Positions 48,185 to 59,159 are shown, counted from the stretch's first letter. The stretch: DNA of 64,000 nucleotides from Staphylococcus equorum (GCF_029531845.1 NZ_JAMBPV010000001.1:186001-250000); one strand, 5' to 3'. Translations and numbers: made by a program. Notes: generated from the sequence alone by a model not told the origin.

Positions 48185-48216
48185 TAAAAACGCACACCTT
48201 AGTAAAAAGGTGTGCG
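48185..48216 (-). terminator. Terminator of the walRKHI transcript
   Basis: CGCACACCTT / AAGGTGTGCG perfect 10-bp stem followed on the minus strand by TTTTTATG. Confidence 0.88.
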
Positions 48217-48234
48217 CGATAGTTTATTCTCAAC

Positions 48235-48253
48235 TTATCCACAGTTATCCACA
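48235..48253 (+). other. Tandem pair of perfect DnaA boxes
   Basis: TTATCCACA at 48235-48243 and again at 48245-48253, one base apart, just downstream of the yycI stop at 48257. Confidence 0.7.
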
Positions 48254-48256
48254 AGA

Positions 48257-49036
48257 TTATTCTTCAATAATTTTCGGACTGTCTGCTACGGCTTCTACAT
48301 AATATGTCTTAATCTTGTCGCCATGTTTTACTTTGATTTCCCAATTGGCTTCAAGCACTTGAACGTTCGGCTCTTTGACAACAGTATAGTAGCCTAGTCG
48401 TGCATTGGTTACTTCGTCATTGCGTTTGAGATAACGATTATAGTAAAGGTCCTCGATGGCACTTCGCGCTGTGTTCACTTGCTTTTTATCGTTATTCGTA
48501 CCTTCTGAAGGCTCGATAGACTTCATAGCAGTTTGTTCATAACTTGAAGATTTGCCATCTTCAACATTAAATTCTAATTTCGCTCTACTATTATTCATAA
48601 TTGGATAATCATTATACGTCTGTTCAAAGGTAACTTTTTCATCATCAATATGACTCATTTCATAATCTTCACCTTTATACACGCTGCCTTTGACATACGA
48701 TTTAAGGTCGGTGAATTGGTCATTGCTGATATTAATCGGGTCGCTAATATCACCTTTGGCAACTGCGCCTGAAGACTCGCTTGTGATGCTTGGACGTGTC
48801 TTCGCATAAGATGAAAAATCATTCGATCTTGCTGTCAGTAATTGCATTTTCAAACCATTCACGCTTGGGAGATTTTCTGGAATTTTAATTTCTTCTTGCT
48901 TAAAATTCACTCCACTTTCGTCTTCACTGTCATTAATTTGTGATTTATTAACTTTATCCACGTAAATAATAATCAGACTAATGTTGACTAGAATAAATAC
49001 TATAATAAATAATGTTTTTGCGCGTTTCCAGTTCAT
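48257..49036 (-). CDS. walI: WalI (YycI), regulator of WalK
   Basis: 259 residues. One N-terminal transmembrane helix (TLFIIVFILVNISLIIIYV) and an extracellular domain. It partners YycH to modulate the WalK kinase in the membrane. It abuts yycH with no gap. Confidence 0.95.
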   Translation of the reverse strand: MNWKRAKTLFIIVFILVNISLIIIYVDKVNKSQINDSEDESGVNFKQEEIKIPENLPSVNGLKMQLLTARSNDFSSYAKTRPSITSESSGAVAKGDISDPINISNDQFTDLKSYVKGSVYKGEDYEMSHIDDEKVTFEQTYNDYPIMNNSRAKLEFNVEDGKSSSYEQTAMKSIEPSEGTNNDKKQVNTARSAIEDLYYNRYLKRNDEVTNARLGYYTVVKEPNVQVLEANWEIKVKHGDKIKTYYVEAVADSPKIIEE

Positions 49037-50377
49037 TTATTCTAGCCCCCCATCTTTGTATGCAAGCCAATCACCTTTATACTCTACATACCATTGTGGT
49101 TTGAATTCACTATTACGTTGAATTTCGATGTCGCTACCATCATCTTTGTGTTCCATGTTGTAACCAATCGTCATATTTGTTACTTCTTCAAAGTCGATTT
49201 CAGGATTATTTGCCAGTTCTGAACGCACCGTTTCAGCTCCTGGTAAATCTATTTCATCTTCACCGCTATCTATTGTGACATTAGATTTTAACAATGCACG
49301 TGCATAACTGAAGACGCCTTTATCGCTCCATGAGACTTTAATATTATTCAACTCGTCATCATTGAAGGTTGGACGGCCGTTTAAGAACATTTGGTATGTC
49401 AGTTCGCCGCCTTTATTATCTGTGCTGAAGAGTCTGTAATCATCTGTGAAGCCACCATGTCTGTTGATGTAATCATAAGTACTTGGAATACTGTCTTGCA
49501 TGTTTGTTGAACGATCCTCATCTTCTGAGAGATTCGTGTAACGATATTTTTCATTATCTTCACTGTAGTTGGCGACACCGGTGTTGTTATTGTATGTCGC
49601 TGTACCGCTTTTCGTGCTACGTACGACTACGGAGTCATTGAAGAGTATAGAATTCATCGTATCGACACTGATGCGGTTGTAAATCGTGTGGTATGATTTC
49701 AAACCTTTAGGTGCCTTTGGTGCAAAGATATGCGTTGCTTTATCGATGGTGTCTTTATTCGTAATAATCTCTGTATATGGTTTCATACTTTTTTGTTGTT
49801 CTTTCATTTTTTTAGCAAATGAACTCATCTTCGCCGTCGTCGTCATACGAACGACATTATGACGATCTTTACTAATTGCATAGAGTTTTACTTTGCCATC
49901 TTCATTGTCATCAATTAATAGACGATCAAATTTAAAGTTATTTGGTACTTTGGCATCGATGTTCAATGCTTGACCTAAATAGGTTGCTAGTGGCATATCA
50001 TAACTGAAATCCAATACTAAAAATTCATCGCTTAAGTCTGGAATAATCAAATTATGATTACTATGCATTTGTTCGGCATGCAGTACGCGCTGGTTTTTCA
50101 AGGGACTGATAGTCTCTTCGACGTTGCTACGTGTCGCTTCCATACCTTCTGTATCTTCACCATTAGAGTGAATGATTTGATACGGGGCCACGACTTTACT
50201 CATCCCTTGATCGAGCGGTTTACCTATCGTATTTGCTTTAGCATCTTTATTGCTACTATCTTGTTGATCTACATTCGCTAAGTCTGGCGAGAAGTTCCAC
50301 GTCATGTATGTCAGCACAGCACTCATTAATACTAAAAGGTATAGGATGATGGATTTGATTAACTCTTTACTCCGCAT
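49037..50377 (-). CDS. walH: WalH (YycH), regulator of WalK
   Basis: 446 residues from ATG 50377 (product begins MRSKELIKS, like the S. aureus protein); an upstream ATG at 50389 is possible. One N-terminal helix ([18 protein letters not shown]) and a large extracytoplasmic region. It works with WalI on WalK. It overlaps walK by 11 bp. Confidence 0.95.
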   Translation of the reverse strand: MRSKELIKSIILYLLVLMSAVLTYMTWNFSPDLANVDQQDSSNKDAKANTIGKPLDQGMSKVVAPYQIIHSNGEDTEGMEATRSNVEETISPLKNQRVLHAEQMHSNHNLIIPDLSDEFLVLDFSYDMPLATYLGQALNIDAKVPNNFKFDRLLIDDNEDGKVKLYAISKDRHNVVRMTTTAKMSSFAKKMKEQQKSMKPYTEIITNKDTIDKATHIFAPKAPKGLKSYHTIYNRISVDTMNSILFNDSVVVRSTKSGTATYNNNTGVANYSEDNEKYRYTNLSEDEDRSTNMQDSIPSTYDYINRHGGFTDDYRLFSTDNKGGELTYQMFLNGRPTFNDDELNNIKVSWSDKGVFSYARALLKSNVTIDSGEDEIDLPGAETVRSELANNPEIDFEEVTNMTIGYNMEHKDDGSDIEIQRNSEFKPQWYVEYKGDWLAYKDGGLE

Positions 50378-52199
50378 CCCAATCACCATCTTCTAGTACT
50401 TCACATGGCAGTGTAATGAAGATTGATGTTCCTTGTCCTTCTACACTGTTTGCCCAAATGCGACCATTATGTGCTTCAACAATTTCTTTGGAAATGGCTA
50501 AGCCTAAGCCTGTACCACCCATTTTACGTGTACGTGCTTTATCCACACGGTAGAAACGGTCAAAGATTTTATCTACTTTATTAATTGGAATACCAATACC
50601 ATTATCTTTCACTCGTATCGTCATACGATTGTATAACGCGTTCTGTTTCACGTGAAACTCTACACGTTTATCGCCACGAGAATACTTCATCGCATTGGTA
50701 ATAACATTATCAAATACTTGTGTCATCTTGTCTGGATCGATTTCTGTAAAAATCGTATTATTTGGAATTTCACGGACGAATGTCGTTTCCTTATCGGACA
50801 TTTCGTGACGGTTAATAATTTTATTGATAAACATATTAAAGTCTATGATTTCTTTCGTAATTTGATCGGATTCGTTATCCATTTTAGATAATTGTAATAG
50901 ATCGTTTACGAGACGAATCATACGTTCTGTTTCTTCACGTGTTACGGATAAGAATTGTGGTGCGAGTTCTTTATCTTCCCAAGCACCGCTTTCTAAAGCT
51001 TCGATATAACTGTTCATAGATGTCAGTGGTGTACGTAATTCATGTGAGACATTTGCTACGAACTCACGACGTTCGCGTTCTACTTGTTGTTGCTCTGTAA
51101 CGTCATGTAGTACGGCAATGTAACCTGTCACAAATCCTGTTTCTTGTACGATTGTACTAAAGTTAACGCGCGCAATAATGCCTTCGTTTTCATTAATATC
51201 TAATAAGAAGCTATCATTATTCTCTTGAATTTCATCTAAAGAGAAATCTTCTTCTAGTTTAAGGACATTTAACATGTAGTCTCCGATAATGTCTTCTTTT
51301 AATGAGCCCATCATCGTCAACGCCATGTCGTTTACAATACGCACTCGACCACGGCGATCCGTTGCAATAATACCGTCACTCATATGGGTGATAACTGAGT
51401 CTAAGCGACGCTTCTCACTTTCGGTATTCGCTTGCGCTTCTTGTACACGTTTCGAGAGATTATTAAAGGCAAGTGCCAGCTCCCCAATCTCATCGTTACC
51501 GTATATTTTTACGCGTTGGGTATAGTTACCTTTAGACATCTCTGCAGCTTGGTTCCGCATGTCTGTAATTGGCTTCGTAATCGTACGCGCAATAAAGAAA
51601 CCAAGGATAACAGTAATTAATAAGGAAATCCCTGTACCAACGATAAAGATTTGGTTAATACTGCTAAGTTGTTTAAATACATCGTTAATATCCGCTTCGA
51701 TATAGACATTACCTATCGTTCCGTCGTTTGATGTTTTAACTGGTAAGTTATACACCCACACACGTTGTTTCCCGTTACCGTAATCTTTTAATACGGTATG
51801 GCTATTAATTTCGCCTAAAGATAAGGCTTTTTGGATAGAGTTATCATTCGCTTTTTGATTTATTAGACTACGCGTAGACTGCTTTGAAGTCGCCATAATA
51901 ATCTGATCTTTATCAATAAAGCGTATTTCTTCTATTTCTTGTCTATTGGCATACTCATTTAATAAGTTTTGAACTTCTTTTTGAGCATTAACGGAATTGT
52001 CTTCGTCATAGACTTTTTCTATATTAATTTCGATTTGTTTCGCGTATTGCGAAATATTATTTTTAAATGTTTGTGTTAGTTCTTTTTCTAGACTATTGGT
52101 AAAATATAAACCGATAATTTGCATACCGATTACAATGAGCAACACATAGACAATAACAAGTTTCGTGTGTAAAGACTGAAAATATTTAAGCCATTTCAT
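50367..52199 (-). CDS. walK: WalK (YycG) sensor histidine kinase
   Basis: 610 residues. Helix about 14-34, extracellular Cache domain to about 180, second helix about 183-203, HAMP (about 204-256), PAS (about 262-370, with a metal-binding-type PAS region), HisKA with [13 protein letters not shown] (His about 386) and HATPase ([29 protein letters not shown]). It controls cell-wall metabolism genes through WalR and is essential in staphylococci. Confidence 0.97.
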   Translation of the reverse strand: MKWLKYFQSLHTKLVIVYVLLIVIGMQIIGLYFTNSLEKELTQTFKNNISQYAKQIEINIEKVYDEDNSVNAQKEVQNLLNEYANRQEIEEIRFIDKDQIIMATSKQSTRSLINQKANDNSIQKALSLGEINSHTVLKDYGNGKQRVWVYNLPVKTSNDGTIGNVYIEADINDVFKQLSSINQIFIVGTGISLLITVILGFFIARTITKPITDMRNQAAEMSKGNYTQRVKIYGNDEIGELALAFNNLSKRVQEAQANTESEKRRLDSVITHMSDGIIATDRRGRVRIVNDMALTMMGSLKEDIIGDYMLNVLKLEEDFSLDEIQENNDSFLLDINENEGIIARVNFSTIVQETGFVTGYIAVLHDVTEQQQVERERREFVANVSHELRTPLTSMNSYIEALESGAWEDKELAPQFLSVTREETERMIRLVNDLLQLSKMDNESDQITKEIIDFNMFINKIINRHEMSDKETTFVREIPNNTIFTEIDPDKMTQVFDNVITNAMKYSRGDKRVEFHVKQNALYNRMTIRVKDNGIGIPINKVDKIFDRFYRVDKARTRKMGGTGLGLAISKEIVEAHNGRIWANSVEGQGTSIFITLPCEVLEDGDWDAE

Positions 52200-52212
52200 T
52201 TATAAGCGTCCC

Positions 52213-52914
52213 CTAGTCATGTTGTTGGAGGAAATATCCAACGCCACGACGAGTCACAATATATTCTGGATGAGATGGATCGTCTTCGATTTTTTCACGT
52301 AAGCGTCGAATTGTTACGTCTACTGTACGCACGTCACCAAAATAGTCATAACCCCAAACAGTTTGCAATAAATGTTCACGTGTCATTACTTGACCCATAT
52401 GTTTAGATAAGTAATGGAATAATTCGAATTCTCGGTGTGTTAAGTCAATTTCTCCGCCACGTTTTTTGATAGAGTATGCATCAGGATAAATAACAATGTC
52501 TTTAATAGAAATTTCATTTGATGCATTATCCACTTCTTGTGCTGGTTGTGAATAATGACGACGTAAGTTTGCTTTCACACGTGCGATTAATTCGCGTGTA
52601 CTAAACGGTTTCGTTACATAATCATCTGCACCGAGTTCAAGGCCTAACACTTTATCAATTTCTGAGTCTTTTGCAGTAAGCATGATAATCGGCATTTCAA
52701 ATTTCTTACGTACTTCACGACATACTTCCATGCCGTCACGTCCTGGTAACATAATATCTAATAACACGATGTCGGGTTCTTCTTCATATATTAAATCAAC
52801 TGCATCGTCACCGTCGTATGCACAAAATACTTCGTAACCTTCTTTTTTTAAGTTAAATTCTAAAATATCAGCAATTGGTTTTTCATCATCGACTACAACA
52901 ACTTTTCTAGCCAT
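52213..52914 (-). CDS. walR: WalR (YycF) response regulator
   Basis: 233 residues from ATG 52914 (product begins [13 protein letters not shown]). Receiver domain with [12 protein letters not shown] (phospho-Asp about 53) and the OmpR/PhoB winged helix ([34 protein letters not shown]). First gene of walRKHI. Confidence 0.97.
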   Translation of the reverse strand: MARKVVVVDDEKPIADILEFNLKKEGYEVFCAYDGDDAVDLIYEEEPDIVLLDIMLPGRDGMEVCREVRKKFEMPIIMLTAKDSEIDKVLGLELGADDYVTKPFSTRELIARVKANLRRHYSQPAQEVDNASNEISIKDIVIYPDAYSIKKRGGEIDLTHREFELFHYLSKHMGQVMTREHLLQTVWGYDYFGDVRTVDVTIRRLREKIEDDPSHPEYIVTRRGVGYFLQQHD

Positions 52915-53217
52915 ATTTATAAACCTCATTTCTAAATTGTAGTACGTTCTTTTTTTAAAATTCTACGTATTTCTCTCTAGTATAATTTACCATTTATGTC
53001 ATATTAATTCTATTTTCTAAATAGAAAATTATATTTGTATATTGTAAAATTATAACATTGTTCGTATTAAATGGGTACTTATCGATAAATCATAGATGCA
53101 TCAAGTGTAAACAATATAAGTGTATCAATCGAATTTCTTGCCTATAGCCTATATGTAGTTTGCATTTACCTTCATTTTAATCAACATGTAATACGCATGC
53201 ATCTTCCATACAAAAAT

Positions 53218-53334
53218 CAAAAAAGTGATACATATAGGAAGTAACGGCTCATGTATTCATGTTACAGCGGAGAATGATTCCTTCGCTCTAATTTCTACAT
53301 GTAGCGTCGCTTATTTATATGTATCACTTATCAT
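53218..53334 (-). other. Large folded element ending in a T-run, 3' of the efflux pump gene
   Basis: Outer arms AGTGATACATATA (53224-53236) and TATATGTATCACT (53316-53328) enclose about 80 nt that contain further arms (AAGTAACG/CGTCGCTT; CATGTA/TACATG). On the minus strand it ends in CACTTTTTTG, so it may act as the terminator of the pump gene, but it is much larger than needed. Confidence 0.55.
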
Positions 53335-53336
53335 TT

Positions 53337-54743
53337 TTAGATTGTTTTCGTTTTTTTAACAAATAGAGACAGTATAAATCCAATTATTGTTAAACCTACT
53401 ATAAAGAAGAAGGTATATTGGATGCCGTGCGCAAGAACAACTTCTTGTGCAGCATTCGGGTTAGTTGAGCCGAATGACTTCATTGCCGTGGTATAAATTG
53501 TAATGGCAATCGCTGTACCGGCAGAACCGCCTACTTGAATTAACGTTGTAATCGTAGCTGAACCATCTGCATAAAGATGATGTGGGAGCTGATTTAAAGC
53601 ATTTGTTTGTGCTGGCATCATGACCATGGATATACCAAAGAATAATACCATGAATGCGAGAATGATTGCCCATACAGGTGTAGAAGCTGAAATCATGAAC
53701 GCAAATGAGATTGCTGAGATAAACATCAGCACGAATCCTATAATGCCAAAGTATCTCGCACCAAAGCGATCAAATAGCGATCCTATAACTGGCGACAATA
53801 CTAAGTTCACTGCGTTACCCGGTAATAAGATTAAACCGGCAACAACAGAACTAAATAATAGCGCGCCTTTTAAATATAGTGGTAATAAAATACCTGTAGC
53901 CAATATACATAAAATCGTTATGAAGACCATTGCCGCGCCTAATATAAACATTGGGTACTTAAATACGTTTAAGTTAAGCATCGGTGAATCGATTTTAAAC
54001 TGACGAACGATAAAGATTGCTAATCCAATGACACCAATCGCTAATGGCGCCCATACGATTGCATCTGTAAACGCCGCTTCTGCCATTGAACTTAACGCGA
54101 AGATAAGTCCTGCAAAACCAACCGTCGATAAGAAAATCGATAGAATATCAATTCTAGGTTTCGTAATTTCACCAACATTTTCAACGTGTGAAAATGCCAT
54201 CAATAATACGACAATATATAAAATTGCGCTAATCCAGAAGATGAAGTGCCAACTTGATGCTGAAATAATAACACCTGATAACGTCGGCCCGAGTGCTGGT
54301 CCTGCTGTGATAACAAGTCCCATAATGCCCATCACTGCGCCACGTTTTTCAATTGGGAAGATTAACATCAGTACTGTCACCATAATCGGTAACAAAATAC
54401 CTGTACCTAATGCTTGAATAATACGTCCTAACAATAACAAACCAAAGTTAGGTGCAAGTGCGCCTACGATGACGCCTAATAAAGATAATAATATACCTGT
54501 AATAACTAGAGACTTTGTATTAAACCATTTGATTAAATACAAAGACGCAGGAACTAAACAAGCCATGACGAGTAAATAACCTGTCGTTAACCATTGTACG
54601 GTTGCTGCTGAAACTTGAAAATCAGCCATGATATCTGTTAAAGCCATATTTAATGCTGTTTCACTAAATAGACCCATAAATCCGCCAATCATTAATACGA
54701 GTGCATACATTTTTGGATTTTTCACTAATACTTGTGTTGCCAT
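53337..54743 (-). CDS. DHA2-family MFS multidrug efflux pump (LmrB/EmrB-like)
   Basis: 468 residues and 14 helices. LTTGYLLVMACLVPASLYLI, LGRIIQALGTGILLPIMVTVL (motif C/A region) and GPTLSGVIISASSWHFIFWI are DHA2 hallmarks. It exports drugs or lipophilic compounds using the proton gradient. It lies downstream of a MarR gene and has a TTGACA promoter overlapped by a palindrome that may be the MarR operator. Confidence 0.9.
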   Translation of the reverse strand: MATQVLVKNPKMYALVLMIGGFMGLFSETALNMALTDIMADFQVSAATVQWLTTGYLLVMACLVPASLYLIKWFNTKSLVITGILLSLLGVIVGALAPNFGLLLLGRIIQALGTGILLPIMVTVLMLIFPIEKRGAVMGIMGLVITAGPALGPTLSGVIISASSWHFIFWISAILYIVVLLMAFSHVENVGEITKPRIDILSIFLSTVGFAGLIFALSSMAEAAFTDAIVWAPLAIGVIGLAIFIVRQFKIDSPMLNLNVFKYPMFILGAAMVFITILCILATGILLPLYLKGALLFSSVVAGLILLPGNAVNLVLSPVIGSLFDRFGARYFGIIGFVLMFISAISFAFMISASTPVWAIILAFMVLFFGISMVMMPAQTNALNQLPHHLYADGSATITTLIQVGGSAGTAIAITIYTTAMKSFGSTNPNAAQEVVLAHGIQYTFFFIVGLTIIGFILSLFVKKTKTI

Positions 54744-55006
54744 TTGATATACTCCTTTTTATGGTAAACGAAGTATAAGTATATTTTAGAGATATAAAAT
54801 GAGTGTTGTCTTGAAGTAAACATTCAAGAGTAAACCAATCTTTCTTTGTCGCTCATTTTTATTAAATTCATCTCCACGCTTTACTACTTATTCCTATATT
54901 TCCATTTCATTATAGTCTATATAAATTGAACATCGGTTTAGTATCACCCAGGAAATAAATTAATCATGATGATAACAAACAACGTCCGCTCAATATGAAC
55001 TTACTT

Positions 55007-55048
55007 ACTGTACCAAATATTTTTAATTATTGTCAACCTAGTTGACAA
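55007..55048 (-). promoter_or_regulatory. Promoter and MarR-type operator of the efflux pump
   Basis: Palindrome TTGTCAACCTAGTTGACAA (55030-55048). On the minus strand its inner arm supplies -35 TTGACA (55036-55031), followed after 18 bp by TACAGT (55012-55007). Binding there would block the polymerase. The transcript would have a leader of about 250 nt before the pump ATG. Confidence 0.75.
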
Positions 55049-55107
55049 ATTTATTTTTAAAAAATTAAGCATCAAACAATTGCTTCTGTTGTCTGACACC
55101 TAAGTAT

Positions 55108-55569
55108 CTATTTAGTATTTATTTCAATATCTTCTAAATGCCAATCTTGTTGTAGTACTTGTTTAAGTTGCTCTATTTGTCTGCTACCAATCACTGTTTC
55201 CATATGTTTGATGACTTGTGATTTATAATCCTTATAGTGTTCATAACACTGAGCTCCTAATTCAGTTAAGACAACGCGTTTTTCTTTTTTATTATTGGGC
55301 ACAGCTTCAACTTGAACGACACCTTTGTGTTCTAATTGTTTAATTGCTTTATGAATAGCTTGGCGCGTAAGATGGATTTTTCTTGTGAGTTCGGCAAAAC
55401 TTGGTTTTTCATAGTTTATTTTATTAATAAGATACCATTCTGAACTACTGAATTGAACGCCCTGTATGCGCTCTGATGTTATAGTATTTACCTGTTGTCT
55501 TAATTCACCATGCCGCTCACTAATTAAATCTATAAGATCTAATCCTTCTATGCTTTTAACATTTGCCAT
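55108..55569 (-). CDS. MarR-family transcriptional regulator
   Basis: About 153 residues from ATG 55569 behind GAGGAG. The winged helix (FAELTRKIHLTRQAIHKAIKQLEHKGVVQVEAVPNNKKEKRVVLTELG) is clear. It probably represses the downstream DHA2 pump through the palindrome in the pump promoter. Confidence 0.9.
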   Translation of the reverse strand: MANVKSIEGLDLIDLISERHGELRQQVNTITSERIQGVQFSSSEWYLINKINYEKPSFAELTRKIHLTRQAIHKAIKQLEHKGVVQVEAVPNNKKEKRVVLTELGAQCYEHYKDYKSQVIKHMETVIGSRQIEQLKQVLQQDWHLEDIEINTK

Positions 55570-55778
55570 ACTTACACTCCTCATATTGATTTCATATGAT
55601 GCTATATCAATAAATCTTAATCCTCAGTCCGACACCAAATTGCTTTTTATGTTGAAAATTGAAATTAGTCTACCATATGCTCATTTATCATAAGCAATTT
55701 TTTTATTAAATTCAAATTAAGCTCATTTTATAGCTTCTATATGTAATAACACTAGTATAATCAAATGATAATTAAAAA

Positions 55779-56007
55779 AGCTGAGACATATATACATGTC
55801 TCAACCTCAATCATTATACTGGCAGTGGCTGACTGTATTGAAAATGCACTTATACCAAGCTATTAAAGAACTACTACTTCATTTATGAAGCCAAGTAGTT
55901 CTTATGCAAGAGCTTCAGCGCTTGTATTCCATTTTACAGTCAGCTTTGCCGGGCCAGGTTCATACGACGAAATCTTGTTAAAAACATTAGATTTCTGTCC
56001 CACTCCC
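55779..56007 (+). repeat. Dispersed structured repeat, copy C (longest)
   Basis: Like copy A (GGCAGTGGCTGACTG...CAGTCAGCTTTGCC; end CTGTCCCACTCCC), with an extra arm AAGAACTACT...AGTAGTTCTT inside, so it could fold as a three-way structure. It starts with the hairpin TGAGACATATATACATGTCT. Confidence 0.7.
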
Positions 56008-56038
56008 AAAAAAAATGCCCATCCTATTGGATGGGCAT
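56006..56038 (-). terminator. Terminator of the tRNA operon
   Basis: ATGCCCATCC / GGATGGGCAT stem followed on the minus strand by TTTTTTTT. Confidence 0.9.
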
Positions 56039-56042
56039 TATA

Positions 56043-56115
56043 CGGTCTCGACGGGAATCGAACCCGCGATCTCCTGCGTGACAGGCAGGCGTGTTAACCG
56101 CTACACTACGAGACC
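56043..56115 (-). tRNA. tRNA-Asp (GTC)
   Basis: Minus strand begins GGTCTCGTAGTGTAGCGG and ends CGAGACCG. Acceptor arms GGTCTCG/CGAGACC pair fully, the anticodon loop is CTGTCAC with GTC, and the T-arm contains GGTTCGATTCC. CCA is not encoded. Confidence 0.96.
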
Positions 56116-56122
56116 TAAAAAA

Positions 56123-56197
56123 TGGTGACTCCTACGGGACTCGAACCCGTGTTACCGCCGTGAAAGGGCGGTGTCTTAACCGCTTGACCAAGGAGCC
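56123..56197 (-). tRNA. tRNA-Glu (TTC)
   Basis: Minus strand begins GGCTCCTTGGTCAAGCGG; acceptor pairing GGCTCCT/AGGAGTC with one G-T, anticodon loop CTTTCAC with TTC, T-arm GGTTCGAGTCC, and CCA is encoded (TGG at 56123-56125). It lies 7 bp upstream of tRNA-Asp. Confidence 0.95.
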
Positions 56198-56483
56198 TGT
56201 CTTAAGCACAAGTTAAATTATACCAAGTCTCTAGAAGGAAGACAAGCTCTTTTTTTAATTTTATTAGTATAATTTTCTATATTAATTGTATAAAGTTAGT
56301 AATTTAAGATTTATTTTGAAAAAACTGCTATGAAGCCATTAATGAAAATGGAAAAAACTTTAAATTCATTCAATAGCGTACAAATATTTTTAATTTTAAA
56401 CCAAACTATTAAAATTAAAATCTTTTTTGTTTTCAAAACTTTTTGCTACACTTGTGTAATAAAATATATTAGGAGGCTTATCC

Positions 56484-57698
56484 TTGGCAAACGTATTATT
56501 TATCAACTCAGGATCACCCGGACATTTTAATCCAACTATTGCAGTATGTAAAGAACTCGTTGAGCGCGGTGAAAACGTCGTTTATTATATATGCGATAAA
56601 TATAAAGATAAATTAGCTGGCACAGGTGTAGAAGTACGTACGTTACCTACTGATGCTATACTCGACCGTTTTAGATCTTATGGTCAACATCATTTATATA
56701 ATGTAATGAACGGTTTATTGAAAACTGCGGATATCATTGTGCCTCAAATTTTAGAAGAAACACAAGATGAGCATTATGATTATATGATTCACGATTCTAT
56801 GTTTAGTTGTGGCCATATCATTGCGCAAAAATTAAATATCCCTTCAATATCTTCTATTGCATCATTTGCGCATAGCAAACAAAGTTTTGATGCATTTACA
56901 GAAAAATTAACAACAATGGTTGATGCCAATGAAATTAAACAAGCCGATCAAACATTTAATGAATTGAAACAACATATTGAATCTACATATAATGTTGAGG
57001 TACCTTCTCGCTTTGAAGTGATGAATAATCCTGGAGATTTCAACTTATGTTATGTAATGAAAGGTTTCCAAATGAATTATAACCTGTTTGATGCACAGCG
57101 TTGTGTCTTTACTGGTCCTTCAGTCATTCAACCGCAACCCTCTGGCTTTATGGATGACATCGATCAAACACGACCAATCATTTACATTTCTTTAGGAACT
57201 GTTTTTAATCAAAATATCGCTTTTTTCAATAAATGTTTTAAAGCGTTAGCAGACGTGAATGCATCGGTCGTAGTTTCTATCGGTGAAACAAATCGCATCA
57301 AAGATTTCGATGAGATACCGGACAATTTTATAATTAAAAGCTATGTACCACAAACTGAATTATTACAGCACACAGCGTTATTCTTAACACATGCGGGTAT
57401 GAATAGTACTAATGAGGCTATGATGATGAACGTGCCTATGCTAGCCTTCCCACAGAGCGCAGACCAACCTGTGGTAGCCAAACAGATTGCAAACTTAAAT
57501 GTAGGTCATCACATTGATGCTGATGCCTTTACACCTGTACAATTAAGCTGTGCTGTATCAGAAATGTTAGAAAATCAAATGTATTATCAACGACATATCG
57601 AAAAAGTAAAAAACGTACAACCTCTCGACAAAGCGGGCTATGCATATGCAGTAGACCAAATACTCGCTTTTCGCAATGAAGTTTGCCAATTAAATTAA
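56484..57698 (+). CDS. Glycosyltransferase of the macrolide (MGT/UGT) family
   Basis: 404 residues from TTG 56484 behind AGGAGG. NSGSPGHFNPTIAVCKELVERG is the acceptor-side N-terminal motif; SYVPQTELLQHTALFLTHAGMNSTNEAM is the donor-binding PSPG-like motif with the key His-Ala-Gly-x-N. GT1 enzymes of this kind glucosylate macrolides, flavonoids or lipids. It is divergent from the tRNA pair and interrupts the usual purA-tRNA neighbourhood. Confidence 0.9.
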   Translation: MANVLFINSGSPGHFNPTIAVCKELVERGENVVYYICDKYKDKLAGTGVEVRTLPTDAILDRFRSYGQHHLYNVMNGLLKTADIIVPQILEETQDEHYDYMIHDSMFSCGHIIAQKLNIPSISSIASFAHSKQSFDAFTEKLTTMVDANEIKQADQTFNELKQHIESTYNVEVPSRFEVMNNPGDFNLCYVMKGFQMNYNLFDAQRCVFTGPSVIQPQPSGFMDDIDQTRPIIYISLGTVFNQNIAFFNKCFKALADVNASVVVSIGETNRIKDFDEIPDNFIIKSYVPQTELLQHTALFLTHAGMNSTNEAMMMNVPMLAFPQSADQPVVAKQIANLNVGHHIDADAFTPVQLSCAVSEMLENQMYYQRHIEKVKNVQPLDKAGYAYAVDQILAFRNEVCQLN

Positions 57699-57722
57699 AT
57701 AGCAGTTATATATAAATAAAAA

Positions 57723-57768
57723 TACCTTGTAGACGCACCCTAAACGGGAACTCTACAAGGTATTTTTT
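57723..57768. terminator. Bidirectional terminator between the glycosyltransferase gene and purA
   Basis: ACCTTGTAGA / TCTACAAGGT stem with TATTTTTT on one side and an A-rich flank on the other. A smaller hairpin TTAGGCT-AGA-AGCCTAA (about 57774-57790) follows. Confidence 0.9.
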
Positions 57769-57805
57769 CATAATTAGGCTAGAAGCCTAACTTGTTATTA
57801 TTTTC

Positions 57806-59089
57806 CTACCATAAAGATTTTAATAAGTTTGTTTGGTTACGGTCTGGGCCTACTGAGAAGATTGAAATCTTCACATCACATAGCTCAGAAATACGTTCTA
57901 AATATCTACGTGCATTTGAAGGTAATTCTTCTAATGAACGACAACCTGTAATGTCTTCAGTCCAACCTGGTAGTGTTTCAAAGATTGGTTTACAACGATT
58001 TAAGTCTTTCAAGTTTGCTGGATATTCAGTGATTTCTACGCCATCTAACTCATAAGCTGTACAAATTTTCACTTCTTTAAGACCAGTTAATACATCAATA
58101 GAGTTGATTGATAAGTCTGTGATACCACTTGCACGACGAGAATGACGTAATACAACTGAGTCAAACCAACCGATACGACGTGGACGACCAGTTGTTGTAC
58201 CGTATTCACGGCCAACTTCACGGATGTGGTGACCATCTTCATCGAATAGTTCTGTTGGGAATGGGCCATCACCTACACGAGATGTATATGCTTTACATAC
58301 ACCGATTACTTTAGATACGAATGTTGGACCAACACCCCCACCTACAGTAACGTTACCTGCTACTGGGTTACTTGAAGTTACATATGGGTATGTACCGTGA
58401 TCAAGGTCTAACATAACGCCTTGAGCGCCTTCAAATAATACTTTTTCTTCTGCTACAAACGCATCATCTAATACTTTAGCTGTGTCCACTACGAAAGGTG
58501 CGATACGTTGCCCTGCTGCGTAATATGTTTCAAAGATTTCATCAAAAGTTGGACATGCTTTGCCGAACATACCTTTGAAGTAATCATTTTTATATTCAAT
58601 GTTATTTTTTAATAATTGTTCAAATGTTTCTTTGTCTAATAAATCTGCCACACGGATACCGATACGTTGCGCTTTATCTACATAAGCTGGGCCGATACCT
58701 TTTTTCGTTGTGCCAATTTTATTATCTCCACGGCGTTCTTCTTCATATTCATCTTGTTTTAAGTGATAAGGTAAAATAACTTGTGCACGATTAGAAATAC
58801 GTAAATTATCTGTTGAAATACCTCGTTCATTTAAAGCATCTAATTCTTTTAATAGTGCAACTGGATCTACGACTACACCATTACCAATCACTGATAATTT
58901 TTCTTTATAAAAAATACCAGATGGTACTAAGTGCAATTTATAAGTTTCTCCACCAAATATAATTGTGTGGCCCGCATTATTACCGCCTGAAAAACGTGCA
59001 ATAACATCTGCTTGTTCTGCTAGAAAATCCGTAATTTTACCTTTACCTTCGTCTCCCCATTGTGTCCCAACGACTACTATTGATGACAT
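57806..59089 (-). CDS. purA: Adenylosuccinate synthetase
   Basis: 427 residues. [16 protein letters not shown] is the GTP-binding and catalytic loop, GNNAGHTI the IMP loop, and [14 protein letters not shown] another family motif. It makes adenylosuccinate from IMP, GTP and aspartate. Ribosome binding site GGAGGTG. Confidence 0.97.
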   Translation of the reverse strand: MSSIVVVGTQWGDEGKGKITDFLAEQADVIARFSGGNNAGHTIIFGGETYKLHLVPSGIFYKEKLSVIGNGVVVDPVALLKELDALNERGISTDNLRISNRAQVILPYHLKQDEYEEERRGDNKIGTTKKGIGPAYVDKAQRIGIRVADLLDKETFEQLLKNNIEYKNDYFKGMFGKACPTFDEIFETYYAAGQRIAPFVVDTAKVLDDAFVAEEKVLFEGAQGVMLDLDHGTYPYVTSSNPVAGNVTVGGGVGPTFVSKVIGVCKAYTSRVGDGPFPTELFDEDGHHIREVGREYGTTTGRPRRIGWFDSVVLRHSRRASGITDLSINSIDVLTGLKEVKICTAYELDGVEITEYPANLKDLNRCKPIFETLPGWTEDITGCRSLEELPSNARRYLERISELCDVKISIFSVGPDRNQTNLLKSLW

Positions 59090-59159
59090 ATGAGCACCTC
59101 CAAGTTTTTCTCAATTAACCAATGAGTATTCTACCAATACCACAACGATATTGCAAACA

